DNA from: Candidatus Thioglobus sp.
GTDB lineage: Bacteria; Pseudomonadota; Gammaproteobacteria; PS1; Pseudothioglobaceae
Direction of reading: 5' to 3'
DNA: 64,000 nucleotides
Assembly: GCA_028352435.1 (NCBI GenBank)
Contig: JAOMMB010000001.1
Coordinates: forward strand, 1-64,000
Shown: piece by piece, positions 27,693-37,648 of the stretch
Position numbering within the stretch: the stretch's first letter is position 1
How the letters are laid out: each line of letters starts with the position of its first letter
Notes under the pieces: generated by a model
What the model saw: only the letters and a program-made list of their open reading frames with translations
Told to the model about the DNA's origin: nothing
The model's database searches: none
Program-made: the position numbers and the translations under genes

Positions 27693-27998
27693 ATGGCTAA
27701 AAAGTCTATGATAAATAGAGACATCAAACGTTTAAAGATTGCTGAAAAGTTTAAATCTAAACGTCTTGAGTTAAAGAAAATTATTAAGAGTGTGCACTCT
27801 TCAGATGAAGAGCGCTTCCAGGCGACGATTAAGTTGCAAGGTCTTCCACGTGATGCATCACCAACTCGTCAACGTAGTCGTTGTGGTTTGACTGGTCGTC
27901 CACATGGTTTTTACCGTAAGTTTGGTTTGGCAAGAACTAAGCTTAGAGAGCGCACTATGAATGGTGAAGTTCCTGGTTTATCTAAAGCAAGCTGGTAA
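27693..27998 (+). CDS. rpsN: 30S ribosomal protein S14
   Basis: The 101-residue protein is the long, zinc-free form: the C-x2-C motifs of the short form are absent. It ends [20 protein letters not shown] followed by LRE and KASW, as in gammaproteobacteria. Confidence 0.98.
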   Translation: MAKKSMINRDIKRLKIAEKFKSKRLELKKIIKSVHSSDEERFQATIKLQGLPRDASPTRQRSRCGLTGRPHGFYRKFGLARTKLRERTMNGEVPGLSKASW

Positions 27999-28009
27999 GG
28001 AGAAATAAT

Positions 28010-28405
28010 ATGAGTATGTCTGATCCTATCGCTGATATGTTAACGCGCATTCGCAACGCTCAAATGGTTGCAAAGAAAGAAGTTAATATTCCAGCATCAA
28101 ATTTAAAATCTGCTATTGCTAGCGTAATGCAGCAAGAAGGTTATATTGAATCATTTTCTGTTGAAGGTGAAAAAGCCGCTAAAACATTAACTATTAAGCT
28201 TAAATATTTTGAAACTAAGCCAGTTATTGATACGTTACAACGTATCTCTAAGCCTAGTTTAAGAGTTTATGCTGCTGGTACTGAAATGCCAAGTGTAATG
28301 AATGGCCTAGGTATTGTTATCGTTTCCACCCCTAAGGGTGTAATGACCGGACAATCTGCAACTGCCCAAAATGTTGGCGGTGAATTATTGTGCAGTGTTT
28401 ACTAA
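28010..28405 (+). CDS. rpsH: 30S ribosomal protein S8
   Basis: The 131-residue protein opens [18 protein letters not shown] and ends with the canonical [10 protein letters not shown]. In E. coli it represses the spc operon. Confidence 0.99.
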   Translation: MSMSDPIADMLTRIRNAQMVAKKEVNIPASNLKSAIASVMQQEGYIESFSVEGEKAAKTLTIKLKYFETKPVIDTLQRISKPSLRVYAAGTEMPSVMNGLGIVIVSTPKGVMTGQSATAQNVGGELLCSVY

Positions 28406-28420
28406 TATTGGAGATATTAA

Positions 28421-28966
28421 ATGTCTAGAGTAGCAAAAGCAGAAATCACAATTGAAAATGGCATTGAAGTATCTATGTCTGGCTCAACAATTACTGCAAA
28501 AGGAAAGTTAGGTCAATTATCAATGGATGTTAACTCCGCTGTTATAGTTGCATTTAACGATAACCAGATTAGTTTCACAATTGCAAAAGTTGAGAAAAAA
28601 GCTGAAAAATTAGCATGGGCTCAGGCTGGTACTGCAAGAGCAAATACAGCAAACTTGATTCAAGGTGTTTCAGTTGGTTGGGAAAAGAAACTATCACTTA
28701 TTGGTGTTGGTTACCGTGCGAAAGCAATGGGTAAATCATTAGATTTAACACTCGGTTTTTCTCATCCAGTTGTTTATGCATTGCCTGAAGGAATTACTGT
28801 TGAAACGCCATCTCAAACTGAGATTGTCGTCAAAGGTATGGATAAGCAAAAAGTAGGCCAAGTGGCTGCAGAAATAAGAGCTTTCCGCCCACCTGAGCCA
28901 TATAAAGGTAAAGGCGTACGTTACACTGACGAACATGTTGTTCGTAAAGAAGCTAAAAAGAAATAA
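28421..28966 (+). CDS. rplF: 50S ribosomal protein L6
   Basis: The 181-residue protein has two L6 repeats. [20 protein letters not shown] and the C-terminal [16 protein letters not shown] are diagnostic. A short lysine-rich tail (KEAKKK) makes it slightly longer than the usual 177 residues. Confidence 0.98.
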   Translation: MSRVAKAEITIENGIEVSMSGSTITAKGKLGQLSMDVNSAVIVAFNDNQISFTIAKVEKKAEKLAWAQAGTARANTANLIQGVSVGWEKKLSLIGVGYRAKAMGKSLDLTLGFSHPVVYALPEGITVETPSQTEIVVKGMDKQKVGQVAAEIRAFRPPEPYKGKGVRYTDEHVVRKEAKKK

Positions 28967-28983
28967 TTGATAAGGTATTCAAA

Positions 28984-29331
28984 ATGAAACTTTCTAAAAA
29001 ACAAGCTCGTTTAAGAAGAGCAACTAAGTTTAGAGCTCAGCATGCAAGTAGAAGCACTGCGCGTCTATGTGTTTTCAAAACGTCTGCTCATATATATGCA
29101 CAGATCATCAGTAGCTGTGGCACGAAGACGCTTGCGGCTGCGTCTACACTTACTGCCAAGTTAAAAAATGGTGGCAATGTTGATGCGGCAACACAAATTG
29201 GTACTGCAATTGCTGAGGCAGCTAAAAAAGCTAAAGTAACTAAAGTGGCGTTTGACCGTTCAGGATTTAAATATCATGGCCGTGTTAAGGCGTTAGCAGA
29301 TGCAGCAAGAGACGGCGGATTAGAATTCTAA
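28984..29331 (+). CDS. rplR: 50S ribosomal protein L18
   Basis: The 115-residue protein binds 5S r[23 protein letters not shown] at the C terminus is the family signature; the N terminus is rich in Arg and Lys. Confidence 0.98.
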   Translation: MKLSKKQARLRRATKFRAQHASRSTARLCVFKTSAHIYAQIISSCGTKTLAAASTLTAKLKNGGNVDAATQIGTAIAEAAKKAKVTKVAFDRSGFKYHGRVKALADAARDGGLEF

Positions 29332-29371
29332 TCAATGGTTCCAACTAAGACAAAATTAAAAGGCGACAAGA

Positions 29372-29890
29372 ATGGCTGAATATAAGAAAAATAATAATAA
29401 CGACGACAACGAATTCATTGAAAAATTAGTTAATATTCGTCGTGTTGTAAAAGTAGTTAAAGGTGGACGTATCTTTGGTTTTTCAGCACTAGTTGTAGTT
29501 GGTGATGGTAAAGGTAAAGTTGGATACGGAACGGGTAAAGCTCGTGAAGTACCTGCAGCCATTCAAAAAGCAGTTGATAAGGCTAAAAAAGCAATGAAAG
29601 CTGTTCCTTTAGTTAACGGTACGCTTCATTACCCTATTACCTCTCATGTTGGTGCTGCAAAAATTTACATGCAGCCTGCATCTGAAGGTACTGGTGTTAT
29701 TGCTGGTGGCCCAATGCGTAGTGTTTTAGAAGCGGTTGGTGTTCATAATATCTTAGCTAAATGTAATGGTACTCGTAATCCAATTAGCGTTGTTCGTGCT
29801 ACGGTTGAAGGTTTAACTTCAATGTCTTCACCTGCAATGGTTGCTGCTAAGCGTGGTAAAACTGTTGAACAAATTAATGGAGAAGCGTAA
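29372..29890 (+). CDS. rpsE: 30S ribosomal protein S5
   Basis: The 172-residue protein supports decoding accuracy. [19 protein letters not shown] and [17 protein letters not shown] are canonical. A low-complexity Asn/Asp stretch (KNNNNDDNE) lies near the start. It overlaps rpmD by 1 nt. Confidence 0.99.
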   Translation: MAEYKKNNNNDDNEFIEKLVNIRRVVKVVKGGRIFGFSALVVVGDGKGKVGYGTGKAREVPAAIQKAVDKAKKAMKAVPLVNGTLHYPITSHVGAAKIYMQPASEGTGVIAGGPMRSVLEAVGVHNILAKCNGTRNPISVVRATVEGLTSMSSPAMVAAKRGKTVEQINGEA

Positions 29891-30072
29891 TGGCCAGTAA
29901 AACTGTCACTGTAACATTATTAAAGAGTTTTTATGGTCGTTTGCCATCTCACCGTGCTACGGTAACTGGCTTAGGCTTAAAAAGAATTAACCACACAGTA
30001 ACCCTTCAAGACACGCCTGAAGTTAGAGGCATGATCAATAAAGTTGCTTACTTATTAAGAGTAGAGGATTAA
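29890..30072 (+). CDS. rpmD: 50S ribosomal protein L30
   Basis: The 60-residue protein carries [18 protein letters not shown] and [11 protein letters not shown], typical of bacterial L30. Confidence 0.97.
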   Translation: MASKTVTVTLLKSFYGRLPSHRATVTGLGLKRINHTVTLQDTPEVRGMINKVAYLLRVED

Positions 30073-30076
30073 GAAA

Positions 30077-30511
30077 ATGTTTTTAAATACATTAGCACCT
30101 AGCGAAGGTGAAAAGAAAGATAGAAAACGTGTAGGACGTGGAATCGGTTGTGGCTGGGGTAAAACTTGTGGCCGTGGTCATAAAGGTCAAAAGTCTCGTT
30201 CTGGTGGTTTTAGTAAAGTAGGTTTTGAAGGTGGTCAGATGCCTTTACAACGTCGTCTTCCTAAAGTTGGTTTCTCATCAAGAGTTTCTATTATTACTTC
30301 ACAAGTTACTTTATCTGAAATCGACAAGTTAGAAGAGTCAGATATTACGGTTGATGTATTAAAATTACACAACTTAGTAACTAAGAATATTAAAAGAGTT
30401 AAAGTAATGTTATCAGGCGAAATTAATCGTGCAGTAACATTGACTGGTATTAAAGCAACAAAAGGCGCAAAAGCGGCTATTGAAGCTGCTAAAGGTTCAG
30501 TGAACGAGTAA
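30077..30511 (+). CDS. rplO: 50S ribosomal protein L15
   Basis: The 144-residue protein has the glycine/arginine-rich N-terminal stretch ([20 protein letters not shown]) and [17 protein letters not shown]. It precedes secY by 3 bp. Confidence 0.99.
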   Translation: MFLNTLAPSEGEKKDRKRVGRGIGCGWGKTCGRGHKGQKSRSGGFSKVGFEGGQMPLQRRLPKVGFSSRVSIITSQVTLSEIDKLEESDITVDVLKLHNLVTKNIKRVKVMLSGEINRAVTLTGIKATKGAKAAIEAAKGSVNE

Positions 30512-30514
30512 ATT

Positions 30515-31813
30515 ATGTCACAACCTTTAGGCCTTTCTCAAGACTTATCTAAACGCATCCTGTTTTTACTGGGTGCGTTAATCGTTTTTAGATTAGGCAC
30601 ACACATTACTATTCCATTTATTTCTAGCGCTGCGCTGGCTTCTTTAGTGCAAGATCAGCAAGGCACTATTCTGGATATGTTTAATATGTTTTCAGGTGGT
30701 GCGTTAGAGCGTTTGTCGATCTTTACGCTAGGCATCATGCCTTATATTTCAGCTTCAATTATTGTTACATTGATGACTTCAGTTATACCGAAGTTAGAGC
30801 AGCTTAAGAAAGAAGGTGAAACAGGTAAGCGTAAGATCACTCAATATACTCGTATGGGTACAGTTTTTTTAGCAGTGTTTCAGTCGTATGGTATTTCAAT
30901 TGCTTTGCAGACTCAAAGTGCAGGTGGTGTTGCGTTAGTCACTCAAACTGGTTTTACATTTAGCATGGTAACCGTTATAACTTTGACAACAGGAACTTTA
31001 TTCTTAATGTGGGTAGGTGAGCAGATTACTGAAAAAGGTATCGGTAACGGTATCTCAATGATTATTTTTGCTGGTATTGTTTCTGGTTTGCCATCAGCAT
31101 TTGGATCAACTTTGTCGTTAGTGTCTACGGGCGAGTTAACGGTTATTTTGGTTGTGATCTTATTAGCGATGACATTATTAGTAACCGCATTTGTTGTATT
31201 TATGGAGAGAGGGCAGCGTCGTATTACGGTTAATTACGCCAAGCGCCAGCAAGGTCGTAAAATGGTTGGCGGTCAAAGTTCATACCTACCTCTTAAGATT
31301 AATATGGCCGGTGTTATTCCACCAATCTTTGCCTCTAGTATTATTTTGTTCCCAGCAACCTTGGGCGGTTGGTTTTCACAAAGTGAAGGCATGGGTTGGT
31401 TGGCTGATATTACAGCGAGCATCTCACCAGGACAGCCATTGTATGTACTGTTTTATGGTTTAGCGATTGTATTTTTTACTTTTTTCTATACAGCTTTAAC
31501 ATTTGACGCTAAAGATACTGCAGATAATCTTCGTAAATCTGGTGGTTTCATCCCAGGTATTCGTCCAGGTAAGCATTCAGCTGATTATATTGATTCAGTT
31601 ATGTCTCGACTAACTGCCTCAGGTGCACTGTATATTACCGCAGTATGTTTGCTGCCAGAATTTTTAATTTTATATTGGAACGTGCCATTTTACTTTGGCG
31701 GTACCAGTTTATTGATCATCGTCGTAGTGGTGATGGATTTTATCGCGCAAGCCCAATCTCATTTAATGTCTAATCAGTACGAGTCATTAATGAAGAAGTC
31801 CGGCTTAAATTAA
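30515..31813 (+). CDS. secY: Protein translocase subunit SecY
   Basis: The 432-residue channel has about ten membrane helices. Plug and gate regions are recognisable ([22 protein letters not shown]), as are [16 protein letters not shown] in the C4 cytosolic loop and [15 protein letters not shown]. It is encoded in the spc operon between rplO and rpmJ, as is usual. Confidence 0.99.
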   Translation: MSQPLGLSQDLSKRILFLLGALIVFRLGTHITIPFISSAALASLVQDQQGTILDMFNMFSGGALERLSIFTLGIMPYISASIIVTLMTSVIPKLEQLKKEGETGKRKITQYTRMGTVFLAVFQSYGISIALQTQSAGGVALVTQTGFTFSMVTVITLTTGTLFLMWVGEQITEKGIGNGISMIIFAGIVSGLPSAFGSTLSLVSTGELTVILVVILLAMTLLVTAFVVFMERGQRRITVNYAKRQQGRKMVGGQSSYLPLKINMAGVIPPIFASSIILFPATLGGWFSQSEGMGWLADITASISPGQPLYVLFYGLAIVFFTFFYTALTFDAKDTADNLRKSGGFIPGIRPGKHSADYIDSVMSRLTASGALYITAVCLLPEFLILYWNVPFYFGGTSLLIIVVVVMDFIAQAQSHLMSNQYESLMKKSGLN

Positions 31814-31828
31814 CTAAAGGTAGTAATC

Positions 31829-31942
31829 ATGAAAGTAAGAGCATCAGTTAAGAAAATTTGTAATAATTGTAAAATTATTAAGCGTCACGGCGTCGTGCGT
31901 GTGATTTGCAAAGAGCCTCGTCATAAACAAAGACAAGGCTAA
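31829..31942 (+). CDS. rpmJ: 50S ribosomal protein L36
   Basis: The 37-residue protein begins [20 protein letters not shown] and ends with [12 protein letters not shown], then Cys and His (VICKEPRH), form the zinc ribbon. The position after secY is canonical. A promoter for the alpha operon follows within 8 bp of its stop. Confidence 0.98.
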
Positions 31943-31948
31943 TTTCAA

Positions 31949-31977
31949 TTGACAATGTTAAACGCGCAACGTATAAT
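31949..31977 (+). promoter_or_regulatory. Consensus sigma-70 promoter of the alpha operon
   Basis: TTGACA (31949-31954) and TATAAT (31972-31977) are separated by exactly 17 bp. The leader to rpsM is about 85 nt, long enough for the S4-binding pseudoknot known in E. coli, though that fold was not checked. Confidence 0.95.
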
Positions 31978-32066
31978 TGCCCGTTTTTCGAATTCAAATT
32001 TTGTAAGCGTTGAAAGACGTAAATATTTGCAAAATTAAGACTAAGAAGTAAGGATATAAGGAAACT

Positions 32067-32420
32067 ATGGCTAGAATAGCGGGAATTAACGTTCCAACAC
32101 ATAAACACATTGTAATTGGCTTGCAGTCAATTTTTGGAATCGGTGAAACAAGATCTAAAAAGATTTGTGCAACCCTTAAAATTGATCCGGCAACTAAAGT
32201 ATCACAGATACCAGAAGATCAGGTTGAAATGATTCGTGCTGAAGTTGCTAAATTTGAGGTAGAAGGTGATCTTCGTCGTCAAGTAGCTCTTGATATTAAA
32301 CGCTTAAAAGACTTAGGCTGTTATCGTGGTGTTCGCCATAGAAAAGGATTGCCACTACGTGGTCAGAAAACTAAAACTAACGCTAGGACTCGGAAGGGCC
32401 CTCGTAAGTTAATTAAATAA
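32067..32420 (+). CDS. rpsM: 30S ribosomal protein S13
   Basis: The 117-residue protein opens [15 protein letters not shown]. It contains [16 protein letters not shown] and [19 protein letters not shown], whose tail contacts P-site tRNA. AAGGAAACT precedes the ATG. Confidence 0.99.
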   Translation: MARIAGINVPTHKHIVIGLQSIFGIGETRSKKICATLKIDPATKVSQIPEDQVEMIRAEVAKFEVEGDLRRQVALDIKRLKDLGCYRGVRHRKGLPLRGQKTKTNARTRKGPRKLIK

Positions 32421-32435
32421 TTATAGGTAGATATT

Positions 32436-32819
32436 ATGGCTAAGGCTCCAATTAAGAAGAAATCTAAAAAAGTAGTTACTGATGGTGTTGCGCATATTCA
32501 TGCAACTTTTAACAATACCATCGTTATGATTACTGACCGTCATGGTAATGCTGTTTGTTGGGCAACTTCAGGCGGTTCAGGTTTTAGAGGTTCTAGAAAA
32601 TCAACTCCATTTGCTGCGCAGGTTGCTGCCGGTAACTGTGGTGATAAAGCCTTAGCTTTTGGTATGAAAAACCTAGAAGTACGTGTTAAAGGTCCCGGTC
32701 CTGGTAGAGATTCTGCTATCCGTGGTTTAAACGCAAAAGGTTTAAAGATTCAATCAATTACAGATGTAACGCCAATCCCTCATAACGGTTGTCGTCCTTC
32801 TAAGAAACGTAGAGTTTAA
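32436..32819 (+). CDS. rpsK: 30S ribosomal protein S11
   Basis: The 127-residue protein has [31 protein letters not shown] and the C-terminal [15 protein letters not shown], all canonical. Confidence 0.99.
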   Translation: MAKAPIKKKSKKVVTDGVAHIHATFNNTIVMITDRHGNAVCWATSGGSGFRGSRKSTPFAAQVAAGNCGDKALAFGMKNLEVRVKGPGPGRDSAIRGLNAKGLKIQSITDVTPIPHNGCRPSKKRRV

Positions 32820-32828
32820 GGATAAATT

Positions 32829-33455
32829 ATGGCTAGATATACTGGACCAACTTGTAAATTAGCACGTCGCGAAGGCACGGACTTATTTCTAAAGAGCGGC
32901 ATTAGATCATTAGATTCTAAATGTAAAATTACTCAACTACCTGGTGTTCACGGTGCAAATGCCCGTCGTCAAAAAGGTACTGAATACGGATTACAACTTC
33001 GTGAAAAGCAAAAAGTTAGACGTATTTATGGTGTTTTAGAAAAGCAATTCCGTCTTTACTATCAGAAAGCTTCTCAAAAGAAGGGTTCAACAGGTGAAAA
33101 CTTGTTATCACTTCTTGAGTGTCGTCTTGATAATGTTGTATATCGTATGGGTTTTGGCTCTACACGTGCAGAATCTAGACAGTTAGTTTCTCATAAATCA
33201 ATTTTAGTAAATGGTTCTATTGTTAACATTCCTTCTTACCAAGTGAGTGCAAACGATGAAATTTCTATTAGAGAAAAAGCTAAAAAGCAAAGTCGCATTC
33301 AATTAGCGGTAGAGCTTTCAGAGCAAGGTGATCAACCAGATTGGATAGATGTTGACTCTAAAGCTTTAAAAGGCTTATTCAAAAATGTTCCTGCACGTGA
33401 TGATCTTTCTTCAGACATCCAGGAACATTTAATTGTCGAATTGTATTCTAAATAA
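32829..33455 (+). CDS. rpsD: 30S ribosomal protein S4
   Basis: The 208-residue protein opens [19 protein letters not shown]. An S4 RNA-binding domain ([15 protein letters not shown]) follows. It initiates 30S assembly and in E. coli represses the alpha operon. It lacks the zinc-binding cysteines of some S4 forms. Confidence 0.99.
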   Translation: MARYTGPTCKLARREGTDLFLKSGIRSLDSKCKITQLPGVHGANARRQKGTEYGLQLREKQKVRRIYGVLEKQFRLYYQKASQKKGSTGENLLSLLECRLDNVVYRMGFGSTRAESRQLVSHKSILVNGSIVNIPSYQVSANDEISIREKAKKQSRIQLAVELSEQGDQPDWIDVDSKALKGLFKNVPARDDLSSDIQEHLIVELYSK

Positions 33456-33465
33456 GGAATTAATT

Positions 33466-34446
33466 ATGCAAGGTAACGCAAAAGATTTTTTAAAGCCAAA
33501 ATTAGTTGAGTCTTCACAGACTGCTACTAATGAGTTTAAAGTTATTCTAGAGCCATTAGAAAGAGGCTTTGGACATACTTTGGGTAACGCCCTTAGAAGA
33601 ACCCTATTATCTTCAATGACAGGTTCTGCTGTGACAGAAGTTGCTATTGATGGTGTGATGCATGAATTTTCTACGATTGAAGGTGTTCAAGAGGATGTTT
33701 TAGATATTCTTCTTAACCTGAAAGAAGTATCTGTTGCTTTAAACACTGCAGAAACTGCTGAAGTTGTTATTGACAAAAAAGGTCCTTGTGAAATTACAGT
33801 TGCTGATATCGAAGCTAATGGCAACGACATCTCTGCTCACAACCCTGAATTTGTTATCGCTACCATTAATGAAGGTGGTCATATGCGTATGACCCTTAAG
33901 ATCGGTACTGGTATTGGTTATGATACGGCTGCTTCTCGTTCAGACGAAGCAACTTCTATCGGTGGTATTCAGCTAGATGCAAGCTTTTCGCCAATTAAGC
34001 GTGTTAGCTTCACAGTTGACGCTGCTAGAGTTGAGCAAAAAGTCAATCTTGACAAGCTTAACATGGTGATTGAAACTAATGGTTCTGTTAATGCTGAGGC
34101 GGCAATTAAACGCGCTGCTTCTATTCTTCGCGATCAACTTTCTTCATTCGTTGAATTAGAATTGGTTGAAGAAGAAGAGGCATTGCCAACATCTCAGGAT
34201 TTCGATCCTCAGTTATTAGCAGCAGTTGATGAATTAGAATTAACAGTACGTAGTGCAAACTGCCTTAAAGCAGAGCAAATTTATTACATTGGTGATTTAA
34301 TTCAAAAATCTGAGCAAGATTTATTAAGAACACCTAACTTAGGTCGTAAATCATTAAACGAAATTAAAGAAGTATTAACTGACAAAGGTCTAGATTTAGG
34401 AACAGATATTCCTAACTGGCCACCAGTTGATCTAATGAGTGAATAA
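33466..34446 (+). CDS. rpoA: RNA polymerase subunit alpha
   Basis: The 326-residue subunit has an N-terminal assembly domain ([20 protein letters not shown]) and a C-terminal DNA- and activator-binding domain ([32 protein letters not shown]). The ATG at 33466 matches homologues; an upstream in-frame start at 33433 would overlap rpsD. Confidence 0.99.
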   Translation: MQGNAKDFLKPKLVESSQTATNEFKVILEPLERGFGHTLGNALRRTLLSSMTGSAVTEVAIDGVMHEFSTIEGVQEDVLDILLNLKEVSVALNTAETAEVVIDKKGPCEITVADIEANGNDISAHNPEFVIATINEGGHMRMTLKIGTGIGYDTAASRSDEATSIGGIQLDASFSPIKRVSFTVDAARVEQKVNLDKLNMVIETNGSVNAEAAIKRAASILRDQLSSFVELELVEEEEALPTSQDFDPQLLAAVDELELTVRSANCLKAEQIYYIGDLIQKSEQDLLRTPNLGRKSLNEIKEVLTDKGLDLGTDIPNWPPVDLMSE

Positions 34447-34455
34447 GGAAATAGC

Positions 34456-34842
34456 ATGAGACATAGAAAGTCAGGTAGACAACTAAATCGTAACTCTTCT
34501 CACCGTAAGGCGATGTTTAAAAACATGGCAAACTCATTGTTTGACCATGAAACAATCAGAACTACTTTGCCTAAAGCAAAGGAGCTTCGTCGTGTTGTTG
34601 AGCCATTAATTACTAAAGCTGGAATAGATAGCGTTGCTAATCGTCGTAATGCTTTTGCAAAGCTACGTGATGATGCAATGGTTGCTAAATTATTCACCCA
34701 ACTAGGTCCGTTCTACAAAGAGCGCCCTGGTGGTTACATCCGTATTTTAAAAGCTGGTTACCGTACTGGCGATAAAGCACCAATGGCGATTGTTCAATTG
34801 GTTGATTTTGACAGCAAGACTGCTGCTTCTACTGATTCATAA
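34456..34842 (+). CDS. rplQ: 50S ribosomal protein L17
   Basis: The 128-residue protein opens [20 protein letters not shown] and contains FRNM-like [17 protein letters not shown]. It normally ends the alpha operon; here rpsU follows after 12 bp. Confidence 0.99.
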   Translation: MRHRKSGRQLNRNSSHRKAMFKNMANSLFDHETIRTTLPKAKELRRVVEPLITKAGIDSVANRRNAFAKLRDDAMVAKLFTQLGPFYKERPGGYIRILKAGYRTGDKAPMAIVQLVDFDSKTAASTDS

Positions 34843-34854
34843 GGAAAATAAAAT

Positions 34855-35070
34855 ATGCCTTCAATTAAATTAAGAGAGAACGAACCATTTGATATAGCCC
34901 TTAGACGTTTCCGTCGTTCATGCGACAGAGCGGGTGTTATTACCGATGTTCGTAAGAAAGAATTTTTCGAAAAGCAGACTTGGGTTAACAAGCGTATGAA
35001 AGCAGCAGCTGTTAAGCGTACTCATAAAGAGATGGCTAAAAACCGCGTTCATAGAAAGAGAATGTACTAA
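34855..35070 (+). CDS. rpsU: 30S ribosomal protein S21
   Basis: The 71-residue basic protein contains [20 protein letters not shown] and ends HRKRMY. It is needed for initiation on many mRNAs. In most gammaproteobacteria rpsU leads the rpsU-dnaG-rpoD operon; here it is the last ribosomal-protein gene of the alpha operon, 12 bp behind rplQ. A terminator follows. Confidence 0.97.
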   Translation: MPSIKLRENEPFDIALRRFRRSCDRAGVITDVRKKEFFEKQTWVNKRMKAAAVKRTHKEMAKNRVHRKRMY

Positions 35071-35109
35071 GAGAAGTTTAACGCTTTACGGCGTTATCCA
35101 ACTTTCCTT

Positions 35110-35139
35110 AAATGCCGATCTTTGTATCGGCATTTTTTT
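35110..35139 (+). terminator. Terminator after rpsU
   Basis: ATGCCGAT and ATCGGCAT form a stem of at least 8 bp with a 6-nt loop and seven T. A smaller hairpin (TAACGC/GCGTTA) lies just before, at 35078-35097. Together they end the long ribosomal transcript before yqeY. Confidence 0.93.
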
Positions 35140-35166
35140 AAATTTAATTAAATTATCATCAAAATT

Positions 35167-35613
35167 ATGTCAGCATTAAAAGCACGCGTTACCAACGATA
35201 TGAAGTTAGCCATGAAGGCAAAAGACAAGGCCGCCCTTAAAGCAGTTCGAATGATTTTAGGCGCTATCAAGCAACGAGAAGTTGATGAGCGCATTGAGCT
35301 AGATGATGCGCAGGTATTAACGGTTATTCAAAAAATGGTTAAACAGCGTAAAGACTCTATTTCACAATTTAAAGATGCGGGTCGCACTGACTTAGTTGAT
35401 GTTGAAGAAGCGGAGTTAGTTATCATTAATAATTACATGCCTGCTCAACTCTCTGAAGAAGAGATTTCTGTTGCTGTCGACAAAGCTATTGCCGATTCTG
35501 GTGCTTCTTCTATGCAAGACATGGGCAAGCTAATGGGATTGCTAAAATCTCAATTAGATGGCAAGGCAGACATGGGTGCTGTATCTGGTTTAATCAGATC
35601 TAAACTTTCTTAA
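35167..35613 (+). CDS. yqeY: YqeY/GatB-like domain protein
   Basis: The 148-residue helical protein belongs to the YqeY family, which resembles the tRNA-interacting C-terminal domain of GatB. Visible segments are LKAVRMILGAIKQREVDER, KQRKDSISQFKDAGR and MGKLMGLLKSQLDGKADM. It may bind tRNA, but the function is not established. In many bacteria it lies between rpsU and dnaG. Here it keeps its place after rpsU although dnaG and rpoD are gone. Confidence 0.9.
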   Translation: MSALKARVTNDMKLAMKAKDKAALKAVRMILGAIKQREVDERIELDDAQVLTVIQKMVKQRKDSISQFKDAGRTDLVDVEEAELVIINNYMPAQLSEEEISVAVDKAIADSGASSMQDMGKLMGLLKSQLDGKADMGAVSGLIRSKLS

Positions 35614-36152
35614 ATAGTTTACTAACACTATCAATTAGTATTTTTAATTATTAAGTGCTTGCTTTAAAGAAATGCGGAATATTTCTATATTAATAATTAT
35701 TTAAATCTTGTATAATGTATCAATATAAACTATATATTGGCCCTCTCCCCGAGTCTGATTGTAGTTAATATACTTGTTACAGTATTTAATTTTCTTGTAA
35801 ATTTCATCAATGTAACTAAGTTTTGAGTGATATTCGCACATAAAGTTGTTTTTCATACTCTTCTCCAGCGAATATTGCTCTTTTTTTTGCGTTTTTCCAG
35901 TAAAAATCTTAAAAAATAGCCTATTTATCCTTTATTGTCATAAAAAAAATCAAAAAACCCTATTTTTATCTATTAATTCGTTATTTCCCATATTATTTCT
36001 AAAGTCTAGTCATTTGCATTATTTCCTAAATTTTTGTCTTATGATTATTACGGGTATATAATTTTTTGAGCAAAAAAAAGCTTGCTATAATTAAAATTTG
36101 CTTGCTAAATTAGAAGCATATTTTTATTTTAATTTGTAATGAGGAAAATATA
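35614..36152. other. AT-rich intergenic region, no convincing gene
   Basis: These 539 bp hold no recognisable protein or structured RNA. A 71-codon frame at 35846-36061 is low-complexity (Phe/Leu/Ser) and looks spurious. Isolated TATAAT boxes lie at 35711 and 36086. A pyrimidine-rich GC patch (GGCCCTCTCCCCGAG, near 35740) stands out from the surrounding AT. The right end holds the promoter of the following gene. Confidence 0.5.
36080..36113 (+). promoter_or_regulatory. Extended -10 promoter within a 20-bp-period direct repeat
   Basis: TGCTATAAT (36083-36091) is an extended -10 element about 60 bp before the DUF3530 gene. It lies in the first of two near-identical units: GCTTGCTATAATTA at 36080 and GCTTGCTAAATTAG at 36100. 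The 20-bp spacing is about two helical turns and could be an operator. Confidence 0.5.
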
Positions 36153-36878
36153 ATGAAGTTACTAGCAGTGTTATTATTAATGATAGGTACAGCCAATGCT
36201 CAGATTACACCTGATTATGCCAAAGAAACCCGTTGGGCTGAGCAGGTAGAAGACGGATTAATGGATGGTGATTCAGTTTGGCTTACTGCCAGTGATCATG
36301 AATTTATGGCTATTTACACACCCAGTGAAACTGACACTACAAGAACTGCAGTGGTTGTCCATGGTTTAGGTGTTCATCCTGATTGGGTACAAGTGATTCA
36401 ACCATTACGTGTCGCTTTAACCACTCAAGGATTTAATACATTGTCTATTCAAATGCCAGTTTTGGCAAATGATGCGCATTCGGGCGAGTATAAACAGGTG
36501 CTTGGTCATGCAGATTTGCGTATTAAAGCGGCTGTAGAATACTTAGAGAAAGAAGGTTTAGTGAGTGATGTTTTGGTTGCGCACAGTTTAGGCAGTGTGA
36601 TGTCAACGCATTATTTGGCTAATTTTGCGCATCCATTCAAGCGTTTTGTGGGAATTGGTATGGGTCCAGCGACTGCTGACTATCTGAAAAAAATTGATAT
36701 TCCTGTCTTTGACTTGTATGGTGATGAGGATCTTGAATCAGTTCTAAAGAGCGTGAAAGATCGAGCTCATGCATCAAAAAACAACTCAAACTATTTGCAG
36801 ATGAAGGTTAGCGCTGATCATTTCTTTAATGATAAAGACAGCTTATTAATTGAATCAGTAGGTACTTGGCTGAAGTAG
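36153..36878 (+). CDS. DUF3530 family alpha/beta hydrolase, exported
   Basis: The 241-residue protein starts with a signal peptide (LLAVLLLMIGTANA, cleavage before Gln). The rest is an alpha/beta-hydrolase fold with VVVHGLGVHPDW and TLSIQMPVL after the oxyanion strand. The nucleophile elbow is VAHSLGSVMS, the acid is near LYGDEDLE, and the histidine is in SADHFF. The substrate is unknown. AGGA precedes the ATG. The downstream transporter start overlaps its end by 13 nt. Confidence 0.85.
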   Translation: MKLLAVLLLMIGTANAQITPDYAKETRWAEQVEDGLMDGDSVWLTASDHEFMAIYTPSETDTTRTAVVVHGLGVHPDWVQVIQPLRVALTTQGFNTLSIQMPVLANDAHSGEYKQVLGHADLRIKAAVEYLEKEGLVSDVLVAHSLGSVMSTHYLANFAHPFKRFVGIGMGPATADYLKKIDIPVFDLYGDEDLESVLKSVKDRAHASKNNSNYLQMKVSADHFFNDKDSLLIESVGTWLK

Positions 36879-37648
36879 CTTCACTCTTATTACTCGGCGC
36901 ATTTTCAGGCTTTATTGCTGGTCTGTTAGGTGTCGGCGGCGGGCTGATTATGGTGCCCGTGATGTTGTATTTATTGGCTGGACAAATTGATCAAGCCATA
37001 CTCATGCATACAGCAGTTGGTACAGCATTAGCTGCAATTGTCTTTACCTCACTTTCAAGTGTTAGAGCACATCATCAACAGGGCGCTATTCATTGGCATT
37101 ATTTTAAAAAACTGACCCCGACTATTTTGTTAGGTGCCTTTTGTGGCGCTTTGCTGACTCAGTTGATGAGTTTTGATTTCATGAGACTGTTCTTTGCTAT
37201 ATTTGAATTGTTAGTAGCGGCCATACTATTTTTTGGTTTGAGTAGTAGCCGGCATATTGATCATTTGGCCAATTGGGTATGGCGATTAACAGGCTACATC
37301 ATTGGCTTGATTTCAGCGATTGTTGGAATTGGCGGTGGCACCATGACCACGCCATTTTTAACCTATAACAATGTAAATATCAAAAATGCCATTGCCACTT
37401 CAGCGGCTGTCGGCTTACCGATTGCTATTGCTGGTGCGTTAGGTTTTGTTGTCGCTGGTTTGAATATTGAATCTGGCGCAAGTAGTTTGGGATTTATCCA
37501 TACTCAGGCACTGATTAGCATTGTTGTGATGAGTGTGGTGTTTGCTCCATTGGGTGCTAAAGTTGCTCATCGTGCTGATGGTAAAAAACTCAAAAAATTC
37601 TTTGCTTTATTTTTAGCTTTTTTAGGAATTAGCGTTCTAGTTTTTTAG
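36866..37648 (+). CDS. TauE/SafE family sulfite/anion exporter-like protein
   Basis: The 260-residue membrane protein has about eight helices and the paired family motifs GLLGVGGGLIMVP and AIVGIGGGTMTTP, one in each half. Members export sulfite, sulfoacetate or related anions; a sulfur role is plausible here but not shown. The start is TTG at 36866, coupled to the preceding gene by a 13-nt overlap. Its stop overlaps that of the convergent ubiX by 4 nt. Confidence 0.88.
   Translation: MAEVASLLLLGAFSGFIAGLLGVGGGLIMVPVMLYLLAGQIDQAILMHTAVGTALAAIVFTSLSSVRAHHQQGAIHWHYFKKLTPTILLGAFCGALLTQLMSFDFMRLFFAIFELLVAAILFFGLSSSRHIDHLANWVWRLTGYIIGLISAIVGIGGGTMTTPFLTYNNVNIKNAIATSAAVGLPIAIAGALGFVVAGLNIESGASSLGFIHTQALISIVVMSVVFAPLGAKVAHRADGKKLKKFFALFLAFLGISVLVF

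Noticed and set aside
35640-35840. A structured RNA (6S, 4.5S, tmRNA or RNase P) in the gap after yqeY
   Set aside because: None of the conserved core sequences of these RNAs could be recognised; only small AT-rich hairpins are present.
35846-36061. A 71-codon plus-strand frame in the AT-rich gap
   Set aside because: It is dominated by Phe, Leu and Ser from T runs, lacks a ribosome site and resembles no known family.
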